A stretch of DNA of 64,000 nucleotides from Arthrobacter ipis (lineage in GTDB: Bacteria; Actinomycetota; Actinomycetes; Actinomycetales; Micrococcaceae), in the NCBI RefSeq assembly GCF_014694315.1, contig NZ_JAAOXD010000003.1:764160-828159 (forward strand). The letters are read 5' to 3'. Positions within the stretch are counted from its first letter, which is position 1, and every line of letters begins with the position of its first letter. The notes beneath the pieces were generated by a model. It had not been told where the DNA came from and did no database searches. It was given only the letters and a program-made list of their open reading frames with translations. Positions 25,192 to 32,252 of this stretch are shown here, piece after piece. The position numbers were made by a program, and so were the translations under genes.

Positions 25192-26643
25192 ATGAGCTCC
25201 GCCGATCTGACGCCTGAAGAGATTCAGGCCTGCCTCAAGGTTTTGAACACCATCCACGTCTACGACGAGGAGCACCCTGACTACGTCTCGGTGCGCCGCG
25301 CCACAGGCAAAATGTTCAAGGCCGTCAAGCGGCACCGCCGCGTCACCAAGCGCGACCTGGTCGCCGAAGCGGACCGCGCCGTGCTGGCCCAGACCGCCAC
25401 CGCTGCGCCGGACCGGATCGACGACGAGACGCGCGGCAACAAACTCGCCACGTCCGCTACGGGGAAGGTCGCCGGCCACCTCATCAGGTCCCGGCCCTGC
25501 TACATCTGCAAGCAGCACTACACCCAGGTGGACGCCTTCTACCACCAACTGTGCCCCGAGTGCGCGGCGTTCAGCCACTCCAAGCGCGATGCCCGCACCG
25601 ACCTCACGGGCCGGCGTGCCCTGTTGACCGGCGGCCGCGCCAAGATCGGCATGTACATCGCCCTGCGGCTGCTGCGCGACGGCGCGCACACCACCATCAC
25701 CACGCGTTTCCCCAAGGACGCTGCCCGCCGTTTCGCGGCCATGGAGGACAGCGGGGAATGGCTGCACCGGCTGAAGATCGTGGGCATCGACCTCCGCGAC
25801 CCCTCGCAGGTCATGGCCCTCACGGATAACCTCAGTGCCGCGGGGCCGCTGGACATCATCATCAACAACGCGGCCCAGACGGTGCGCCGCTCCGGCAATG
25901 CGTACAAGCCGCTGGTGGACGCCGAGGACGAGCCGCTCCCTGCTGCCTTGGAGGCAGCCAACGGGGGTCCGGAACTGGTCACCTTCGGCCATGCGCATGA
26001 CAAGCATCCCCTCGCGATTGCCAGCAGCGTCACCGAACATCCGGTCCTGGCCGGCGACGCCGTCACGTCCCTTGCCTTGTCTACCGGTTCGGCGTCCCTG
26101 GAGCGGATCGCCGCCGGTACGGCCATCGACGCCGGCGGCCTGGTTCCGGACCTTGCCACCATCAACAGTTGGACGCAGGTGGTGGACGAGGTGGACCCGC
26201 TGGAGATGCTCGAGGTGCAGCTGTGCAACGTCACCGCGCCGTTCCTGCTGGTCAGCCGGCTGCGGGATGCCATGAAGCGGTCCACTGCGCACCGCAAGTA
26301 CATCGTCAACGTTTCTGCCATGGAGGGCCAGTTCTCCCGGGCCTACAAGGGGCCGGGCCACCCGCACACCAACATGGCGAAGGCGGCCCTGAACATGATG
26401 ACCCGGACCAGCGCCCAGGAGATGCTGGACTCTGACGGCATACTCATGACCGCCGTCGATACCGGCTGGATCACGGACGAACGCCCGCACTTCACCAAGG
26501 TCCGGCTGATGGAGGAAGGCTTCCACGCGCCGCTGGACCTGGTGGACGGTGCAGCCCGCGTCTACGATCCGATCGTCATGGGCGAAAAGGGCGAAGACCA
26601 GTACGGGGTGTTCCTGAAGGACTACAAGCCCAGCCCCTGGTAA
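25192..26643 (+). CDS. Atypical SDR oxidoreductase with N-terminal Cys4 knuckle
   Basis: A 483-aa protein in two parts. Residues 1-140 include a basic helical stretch (FKAVKRHRRVTKRD) and a Cys4 cluster at C103/C106 and C121/C124 (PCYIC...LCPEC), likely a zinc knuckle. From about residue 143 there is an SDR Rossmann domain with TGGRAKIGMYIA and IINNAAQT. The usual catalytic YxxxK is not present: the Lys at 397 has Thr393 at the Tyr position (HPHTNMAKAALNMM), and the nearest Tyr is 385. The C-terminal segment around MTAVDTGWITDERPH is conserved in appearance. TAAAAT ends seven bases before the ATG, so the mRNA is probably leaderless. Substrate is unknown; the family annotation stops at SDR oxidoreductase. 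Confidence 0.8.
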   Translation: MSSADLTPEEIQACLKVLNTIHVYDEEHPDYVSVRRATGKMFKAVKRHRRVTKRDLVAEADRAVLAQTATAAPDRIDDETRGNKLATSATGKVAGHLIRSRPCYICKQHYTQVDAFYHQLCPECAAFSHSKRDARTDLTGRRALLTGGRAKIGMYIALRLLRDGAHTTITTRFPKDAARRFAAMEDSGEWLHRLKIVGIDLRDPSQVMALTDNLSAAGPLDIIINNAAQTVRRSGNAYKPLVDAEDEPLPAALEAANGGPELVTFGHAHDKHPLAIASSVTEHPVLAGDAVTSLALSTGSASLERIAAGTAIDAGGLVPDLATINSWTQVVDEVDPLEMLEVQLCNVTAPFLLVSRLRDAMKRSTAHRKYIVNVSAMEGQFSRAYKGPGHPHTNMAKAALNMMTRTSAQEMLDSDGILMTAVDTGWITDERPHFTKVRLMEEGFHAPLDLVDGAARVYDPIVMGEKGEDQYGVFLKDYKPSPW

Positions 26644-26660
26644 ATGCTCGCGGCTGCTGC

Positions 26661-26790
26661 ACAGCCGGCGGCACCAAGCTTTGGCATTCCGGCAAGGAGA
26701 CACCCGCGGCGATTGAGATCGCCGGCTACGATGCGAGTAGGCAGCCGCTCCCGAAGGGCACCCTGCAGTGGCAGGCTGCCCTGACTCCCT
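26661..26790 (+). pseudogene. Possible gene remnant cut by the insertion sequence
   Basis: Between the SDR stop and the insertion sequence, one plus-strand frame stays open and reads GGTKLWHSGKETPAAIEIAG, then YDASRQPLPKGTLQWQAAL, with mostly C/G third positions. It has no start codon or ribosome-binding site and runs into the left end of the element. It looks like a fragment of a larger gene, but a chance open frame cannot be excluded. Family not recognised. Confidence 0.25.
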
Positions 26791-28199
26791 GTTGCGTCAT
26801 AGCAATACCTCCGGGAAGGTAAATACGTTGCCTCATTTGAAAACCTCCGGTTGGTCGTGATCGTTGCCTCGTTGAAAAACCTCCGGCAGGCTAGCCGTTC
26901 CAGGCACGGTTGACGGGCTTGAGAGGGGCTGGTTTTTTGGCCAGGGCCAGTGTTTCCAGCTCGGCGGTCAGGGCCAGGATCCGGCGTGAGAGCGTGCCGG
27001 GCTTGATGCGTTTGAAAGCAGCGTTCATCTGGATGACCGGGCGTTTGTGCATCCGTTCGTGCCTGGCAGCGCGCTGGTGGGGTGTGGCCGGCGCGTCGTG
27101 CTTCTTGGTGATCTTCGCTCCGTGCCGCTGCTTGAAGAGCAGCTTCTGCTGCGGCAGTAGATAGTTGGTGAAGACACGGTCCAGCTCCCAGATCTCGTTG
27201 AGCTTCTCCAGCTCCGCGGCGGTGTCGTAGCGCAGGTACCCGACCAGTTCCCGGACCCGGGCCCAGTTCTTTTGCTCGACGTGCGCTCCGTCGTTTTTGT
27301 TGCCGGGCCGGGAGCGGGTGAAGGTGATCTGCTGAGCGTGGCAGTAGGCCAGCAGGTGCTCGTTGATGAACTCGGAACCGTTGTCCGAATCGATGCCGAT
27401 GATGGGGAACGGGAACACGGCGGTGACGTGCTCGAGGGCTTCAAAGACCCATTTGGCTGCCTTGTTCCGCACGGACCGGTTCACCGTCCAGCCCGTGCAG
27501 ACATCGGTCACGGTCAGCGTGAAGCAGAACTCGCCGAAGCTGTTGCCTCCTTCGTGGCCGACCAGATCGATCTCCACAAATCCCGGAACGGCGTCGTCCC
27601 ACTCGGCCCAGGTGCGGACCGGGATCTGGGCCTTCAGCAGCGTGCCGGGCTTGGTGTGTGAGCGTCCCCTTGGCATGAGCTTCGCCCGCTCCGCGGTGAG
27701 CTTGCGGTCGATCGTTGCCGCGCTCATCCGCATCAGCAGCGCGGCCTGTTCATCGGTGAGCTCAAGCTCCCGGTCCCGGCGCAGCAGCGGCACGAGCACC
27801 GGCAGCATCGGGGCCAGGAGCCGGCCGGCAGGGGCGCGCAGCACGGCCCAGCACTTGATCAGCCCAGGTAGCAGATCCGGCCCGTAGACCGGGGATCTGC
27901 CCGGCCTGGGCCTGACGATTTTCAGCACCAGCGCGTCCCTAAGAGCAGCTCTGGCATAGTCGCGGTGCCAACCGGTCAGATCGATAAGCTCGTCCAGAAT
28001 CCGGGACTTCCCTGCACGATCAGCGCTCTGGTAGGCGAGGGCCTTCTTCTTCGTCACAGCTTGCCGCTGGGCCATCGTTAGCTCCATGAAAACGGGCATA
28101 GCCCGCATCCGCTGCCAACACCCTCAACCACGCCGCTACGCGGAGGTTTTCAAACGAGGCAACGTATCCGGCTACGCGGAGGTTTTCTATGAGTCAACG
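26791..28199 (-). mobile_element. Insertion sequence with multiple terminal repeats
   Basis: An element of about 1.4 kb carrying one transposase gene. The left end has three spaced copies of a motif near GTTGCCTCxTTTGAAAACC (26791, 26826 and 26862); the right end has two inverted copies (28141-28164 and 28177-28199). Copies are 35-36 bases apart on both sides, a pattern of transposase-binding sites. The outer pair is the least alike (GTTGCGTCATAG versus GTTGACTCATAG). No target-site duplication is visible. Exact outer boundaries are uncertain by a few bases. Confidence 0.75.
26891..28075 (-). CDS. DDE transposase (integrase-core type)
   Basis: A 394-aa transposase with an N-terminal helical DNA-binding region and a retroviral-integrase-like catalytic core. 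The acidic triad is visible as EIDLVGHEG (Asp), GIDSDNGSEFIN (Asp) and HVEQKNWARVRELVG (Glu). The C-terminus is basic (KRIKPGTLSRRILALTAELE). The ATG at 28075 is chosen for GGAG six bases upstream; codons up to 28108 are alternatives. The gene appears intact and the element may be active. It resembles unclassified/IS1202-type integrase-core transposases, but the family assignment is not certain. Confidence 0.85.
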   Translation of the reverse strand: MAQRQAVTKKKALAYQSADRAGKSRILDELIDLTGWHRDYARAALRDALVLKIVRPRPGRSPVYGPDLLPGLIKCWAVLRAPAGRLLAPMLPVLVPLLRRDRELELTDEQAALLMRMSAATIDRKLTAERAKLMPRGRSHTKPGTLLKAQIPVRTWAEWDDAVPGFVEIDLVGHEGGNSFGEFCFTLTVTDVCTGWTVNRSVRNKAAKWVFEALEHVTAVFPFPIIGIDSDNGSEFINEHLLAYCHAQQITFTRSRPGNKNDGAHVEQKNWARVRELVGYLRYDTAAELEKLNEIWELDRVFTNYLLPQQKLLFKQRHGAKITKKHDAPATPHQRAARHERMHKRPVIQMNAAFKRIKPGTLSRRILALTAELETLALAKKPAPLKPVNRAWNG

Positions 28200-28210
28200 C
28201 GCACTCTTGT

Positions 28211-28230
28211 ATTCGAATATATATTCGAAT
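28211..28230. promoter_or_regulatory. Perfect palindrome resembling an SOS box
   Basis: ATTCGAATATATATTCGAAT is a perfect 20-base palindrome containing CGAAT-ATAT-ATTCG, close to the recA box CGAAT-ATCT-GTTCG at 37918. It ends where TAAGAT (28230-28235) begins, and that -10 element is six bases before the ATG at 28242. It lies 11 bases from the insertion sequence. Confidence 0.6.
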
Positions 28231-28241
28231 AAGATTTCGGC

Positions 28242-28661
28242 ATGAAGAAGTCATCACGGCGTTCGGCGGGTCAACAGTCGGCCGGTCACCAAGCGGGCGG
28301 GCATGCGCTTGGTGCCCGCCAGTTCAGGGGTGATGCCCTCCAGGATCATGCGCGCGGGAGTGATGCGCCCAAGCGTGATCCCCTGAAGGCCATGAGCCCC
28401 GGAGTGGTGGACTATCTCTTCCGGCAACTCGTGGCAGGGGAGCCGCCCGAGGACGTCCAGTGGAGCCGGGAAGGCGTTGCGCTTTCTGCGCAGGCGCCGG
28501 GGCCGGAGCTGGCGCGGCGGCTGTCCGAAACGGACCTTGATGCGCTGACGCCCACGGAGCTGTTCCACTATGTCCGCGCCGCACAGCGCCTTTCCCAGTG
28601 GGCAGAGTCATTGCGGGAGGTGGCCGTGGAACGTTACTGCACGGGCGCAGAGCCCGCCTAG
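28242..28661 (+). CDS. DUF222-like small protein, possibly SOS-controlled
   Basis: A 139-aa protein of uncertain family. Residues 1-45 are basic and low in complexity (KKSSRRSAGQQSAGHQAGGH). From about residue 50 it looks folded (SPGVVDYLFRQLVAGEPPED), and the C-terminus (DLDALTPTELFHYVRAAQRL, then SQWAESLREVAVERY) resembles the opening helices of DUF222 proteins, the actinobacterial group often fused to an HNH nuclease. No HNH motif is present, so it is either a stand-alone relative or a truncation. TAAGAT lies six bases upstream. An SOS-like palindrome covers the promoter. Its stop codon overlaps the -10 element of the next gene. Confidence 0.6.
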   Translation: MKKSSRRSAGQQSAGHQAGGHALGARQFRGDALQDHARGSDAPKRDPLKAMSPGVVDYLFRQLVAGEPPEDVQWSREGVALSAQAPGPELARRLSETDLDALTPTELFHYVRAAQRLSQWAESLREVAVERYCTGAEPA

Positions 28662-28670
28662 GATGGGCTC

Positions 28671-29435
28671 GTGACAGCACCCCTGACAGTCTCCGTCATC
28701 CAATACGCGGCCTTGGCCGGCGGCATCGATGCCAACGCGCCGGAGCATGTACGCCTCATCGAGGACGCCGACTCGCACGGTGCCCGGCTCGTGGTGTTCC
28801 CCGAGCTCTCGCTCACCGGGTACGACCTGCCCCTGCTTCGCAGCGGGCACCAGTTTGATGCGGGGGACCAGTGGGTGGCGCCAGGGGACCGCCGTTTGGA
28901 CCCCATCCGGGAGATTTGCCGCAGAACCGGGATCACCGCCGTCGTTGGTGCACCGTTCCGGGAGCGGGACGGCACTCCGCGGCTCGCATCCATGGCCGTT
29001 CACCCGAACGGCACAGAAGATGCTGGCTTTAAGACTCACCTTCACGACGACGAGCAGTCCCTTTTCGAGGCAGGGCAGGAACCGCTCCTGCTGGACGTGG
29101 ACGGCTGGAAGATTGCACTGGCCATCTGCTTGGATGCTGCCCATCCCGCGCACTCCGGCGCTGCTGCCGCGGCGGGAGCTGACGTGTACGCCGTCTCGGC
29201 GCTCTACACGCAGGAGGAAGGACACCGGCTCGGGCTGCATCTCGGAGCGCGGGCCATGGACAACCGCATGTATGGCGTCCTTGCCAACCTGGGTGGCCGA
29301 ACACCGCTGGGTCCGTCCTGCGGCCTGAGCGGTTTCTGGGGACCGGACGGGCTGCCGATGCGGCGGGCGGGCGGTACCGGAACGGAAGTGGTCACAGCTG
29401 TGCTGCTGCGGGGTCCCCTCGAGAGGTACCGGTAG
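28671..29435 (+). CDS. Carbon-nitrogen hydrolase (nitrilase superfamily)
   Basis: A 254-aa hydrolase with the Glu-Lys-Cys arrangement of the superfamily: VFPELSLTGYDLP (Glu), the segment around FKTHLHDDEQ (Lys), and KIALAICLDAAHP (Cys) at about residue 151. Members hydrolyse amides or nitriles; the substrate here is unknown. The GTG at 28671 follows TAGGAT by exactly six bases, so translation probably starts at the mRNA end. It does not appear to depend on the upstream gene. Confidence 0.87.
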   Translation: MTAPLTVSVIQYAALAGGIDANAPEHVRLIEDADSHGARLVVFPELSLTGYDLPLLRSGHQFDAGDQWVAPGDRRLDPIREICRRTGITAVVGAPFRERDGTPRLASMAVHPNGTEDAGFKTHLHDDEQSLFEAGQEPLLLDVDGWKIALAICLDAAHPAHSGAAAAAGADVYAVSALYTQEEGHRLGLHLGARAMDNRMYGVLANLGGRTPLGPSCGLSGFWGPDGLPMRRAGGTGTEVVTAVLLRGPLERYR

Positions 29436-29533
29436 CCGGAGTGGCACCGCGGCCAGCTTGCGCACCGGAATTTGACGATCATCACGCGGTGGCCATTGTC
29501 CTAACCTGCACGTGACAGGGTAACGTTTTTCCC

Positions 29534-30442
29534 ATGGCTGACACTTCCGCGAACCTTCCTGCCCTGGGCACCCTCCTGACCGCCATGGTCACCCCGTTCA
29601 CGACGGACGGCAAGGTCGATTACCAGCAGGCAGCGGAACTGGCCAGCAAGCTCGTTGACGACGGCTGCGACGGCCTGGTTGTCACCGGAACCACCGGCGA
29701 GACGTCCACCCTCACCGACGAGGAAAACCTCGGAATGTTCCGCGCCGTGATGGAAGCCGTTGGCGGGCGTGCCGCGGTTATCGCCGGCACCGGAACCAAC
29801 GACACCGCCCACTCGGTGCACCTGTCCCAGGAAGCCGCAAAGCTGGGCGTCGACGGTCTGCTGATCGTCACGCCCTATTACAACAAGCCCAGTCAGGCCG
29901 GCGTCCGGGCGCACTTCGAGACGGTCGCATCCGCCACGGACCTGCCCGTCATGCTGTACGACATCCCCGGACGGTCCTCCATTGAGATCGCGCCGGACAC
30001 CATGATCCGCCTCGCCCAGCACCCGAACATCGTTGCCGTCAAGGACGCCAAGGCCGACTTCGCCGCGGCAACCCGCGTTCTGGCAGAGACTGACCTTGCC
30101 TTCTACTCCGGCGACGACGGCCTGACCCTGCAGTGGATGGCCCTGGGCGCCGTGGGCCTCGTGGGGGTCACCACGCACGTCGCCACCCGCCGTTTCCGGG
30201 AGCTCATCGACGCGATCAACGCGAGTGACCTCGGCACGGCCCGCAAGATCAACTTCGAGCTTGAGCCGGTAGTTCGCGCCACCATGACCCGCGTCCAGGG
30301 CGCCGTTGCAGCCAAGCAGATTCTTAAATGGCAGGGAGTCCTGCCCAACTCGATTGTCCGCTTGCCCCTCGTGGAGCCGGACGAAGCCGAGATCGAAACC
30401 ATCCGCGAGGACTTGGCGAAAGGAGGGCTGGTCTTTTCCTGA
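29534..30442 (+). CDS. dapA: 4-hydroxy-tetrahydrodipicolinate synthase
   Basis: A 302-aa aldolase-type enzyme condensing pyruvate with aspartate semialdehyde, the entry to lysine and diaminopimelate synthesis. The Schiff-base Lys lies in VAVKDAKADFAAAT at about residue 171; GTTGETSTLTDEE and YDIPGRSSIEIAPD are family motifs. TAACGT (29521-29526) ends seven bases before the ATG, consistent with a leaderless transcript. RNase J follows 42 bases later, a pairing common in actinobacteria. Confidence 0.95.
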   Translation: MADTSANLPALGTLLTAMVTPFTTDGKVDYQQAAELASKLVDDGCDGLVVTGTTGETSTLTDEENLGMFRAVMEAVGGRAAVIAGTGTNDTAHSVHLSQEAAKLGVDGLLIVTPYYNKPSQAGVRAHFETVASATDLPVMLYDIPGRSSIEIAPDTMIRLAQHPNIVAVKDAKADFAAATRVLAETDLAFYSGDDGLTLQWMALGAVGLVGVTTHVATRRFRELIDAINASDLGTARKINFELEPVVRATMTRVQGAVAAKQILKWQGVLPNSIVRLPLVEPDEAEIETIREDLAKGGLVFS

Positions 30443-30484
30443 CGGACTGAGACCGGCACTCTTCCGTCTGGAAAGAAGTGCATT

Positions 30485-32176
30485 ATGACCCAAGTAGCCC
30501 TCCCCGGCCTCGTTACGCCTCCCCGCCTTCCCCAGGGCACCCTGCGGATTGTCCCGCTGGGCGGGCTCGGCGAAATCGGCCGGAACATGGCTGTGTTCGA
30601 AATCGACGGCAAGCTGCTGGTCGTCGACTGCGGCGTCCTCTTCCCCGAGGAAACCCAGCCCGGCGTTGACCTGATCCTGCCCGATTTCTCCTACATCGAG
30701 GACCGGATCGACGACATCGTTGCCGTGGTGCTCACGCACGGCCACGAGGACCACATCGGAGCCGTTCCCTACCTGCTGCGGCTCCGCAACGACATTCCGC
30801 TCGTGGGATCGCAGCTGACCCTGGCGCTGATTGAAGCCAAGCTCCAGGAGCACCGGATCAGGCCCTACACGCTGTCCGTCACCGAGGGGCAGGTGGAGCA
30901 GTTCGGCCCGTTCCAGTGCGAGTTTGTTGCGGTCAACCACTCCATCCCGGACGCCCTGGCGGTCTTCATCCGCACAGCCGGCGGCACGGTGCTGCACACG
31001 GGCGACTTCAAGATGGACCAGCTGCCGCTCGACGGCCGCATCACCGATCTCCGGCATTTCGCCAAGCTGGGCGAAGAAGGCGTGGACCTGTTCATGTCCG
31101 ACTCCACCAACGCCGACGTCCCGGGATTCACCACCGCGGAGAAGGAGATCGGCCCCACCCTGGACCGGCTCTTCGGGCAGGCCAGCAAGCGCATCATCGT
31201 GGCGTCGTTCTCATCCCACGTGCACAGGGTGCAGCAGGTCCTGGACGCCGCCGCCAAGCACGGCCGCAACGTCGCCTTCGTGGGGCGTTCCATGGTGCGG
31301 AACATGGCCATCGCAGCCAAACTTGGCTACCTGCACGTGCCGGACGGCATCCTGGTGGACCTGAAGAACATCGACTCACTGCCCGACAACCGGGTGGTGC
31401 TGATGTCCACCGGGTCCCAGGGCGAACCCATGGCCGCGCTTTCGCGCATGGCCAACGGCGACCACCGCGTGGTGGTGGGCCAGGGCGACACCGTCATCCT
31501 GGCATCCAGCCTCATTCCCGGCAACGAGAACGCCGTCTTCCGCATCATCAACGGCCTGCTGAAGCTCGGCGCCGACGTGATCCACAAGGGCAACGCCAAG
31601 GTCCATGTGTCCGGCCATGCCGCGGCAGGGGAGCTCCTTTACTGCTACAACATCCTTGAGCCGCTCAACGCCATGCCGGTTCACGGTGAGACGCGCCACC
31701 TGATCGCCAATGGCAAGATCGCGGAGGAATCGGGCGTTCCGGCGGCCAGCATCCTGCTTGCCGACAACGGCACGGTGATTGACCTGCGGGACCACCAGGC
31801 CGACATCGTAGGCCAGGTCGAGGTTGGCTTCGTGTACGTGGATGGCTCCAGCGTCGGCGAAATCACGGATGCAGACCTCAAAGACCGCCGCGTCCTGGGC
31901 GATGAAGGCTTCATCTCCATCATCACGGTCGTCAACAGGGCCACCGGCAAGGTTGTCTCCGGGCCCGAGATCCACGCCCGCGGCGTCGCTGAGGACGACT
32001 CGGTCTTCGACGACATCATTCCCAAGATCAACGCCGCACTGGAGGAGGCCGTGCTCAGCAACGCTGACCACACCAATCACCAGATGCAACAGATCGTCCG
32101 CCGGGTGGTCGGCACGTGGGTCAACCGCAAGCTGCGCCGGCGTCCCATGATCATTCCGGTGGTCCTGGAGGCCTAA
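30485..32176 (+). CDS. rnj: Ribonuclease J
   Basis: A 563-aa metallo-beta-lactamase/beta-CASP ribonuclease with endonuclease and 5'-3' exonuclease activity in RNA processing and decay. The zinc motif is LTHGHEDHIGAV at about residues 82-93, with further ligands in VLHTGDFKMD and, after the CASP insertion, PVHGETRHL. The C-terminal domain ends RRPMIIPVVLEA. Length is normal. It follows dapA and precedes ftsK. Confidence 0.95.
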   Translation: MTQVALPGLVTPPRLPQGTLRIVPLGGLGEIGRNMAVFEIDGKLLVVDCGVLFPEETQPGVDLILPDFSYIEDRIDDIVAVVLTHGHEDHIGAVPYLLRLRNDIPLVGSQLTLALIEAKLQEHRIRPYTLSVTEGQVEQFGPFQCEFVAVNHSIPDALAVFIRTAGGTVLHTGDFKMDQLPLDGRITDLRHFAKLGEEGVDLFMSDSTNADVPGFTTAEKEIGPTLDRLFGQASKRIIVASFSSHVHRVQQVLDAAAKHGRNVAFVGRSMVRNMAIAAKLGYLHVPDGILVDLKNIDSLPDNRVVLMSTGSQGEPMAALSRMANGDHRVVVGQGDTVILASSLIPGNENAVFRIINGLLKLGADVIHKGNAKVHVSGHAAAGELLYCYNILEPLNAMPVHGETRHLIANGKIAEESGVPAASILLADNGTVIDLRDHQADIVGQVEVGFVYVDGSSVGEITDADLKDRRVLGDEGFISIITVVNRATGKVVSGPEIHARGVAEDDSVFDDIIPKINAALEEAVLSNADHTNHQMQQIVRRVVGTWVNRKLRRRPMIIPVVLEA

Positions 32177-32252
32177 CCGCCGGTGCCCGGGGGCTGAACA
32201 CAGCCCCCGGAAGGCCCGGAAATCCGCGGCTCCGCGGCCGCAGTGGAGTACC

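Noticed and set aside
29501..31057. 518-codon open frame antisense to dapA and rnj
   Set aside because: Both sense genes are complete enzymes; the antisense frame crosses their boundary and shows no motif.
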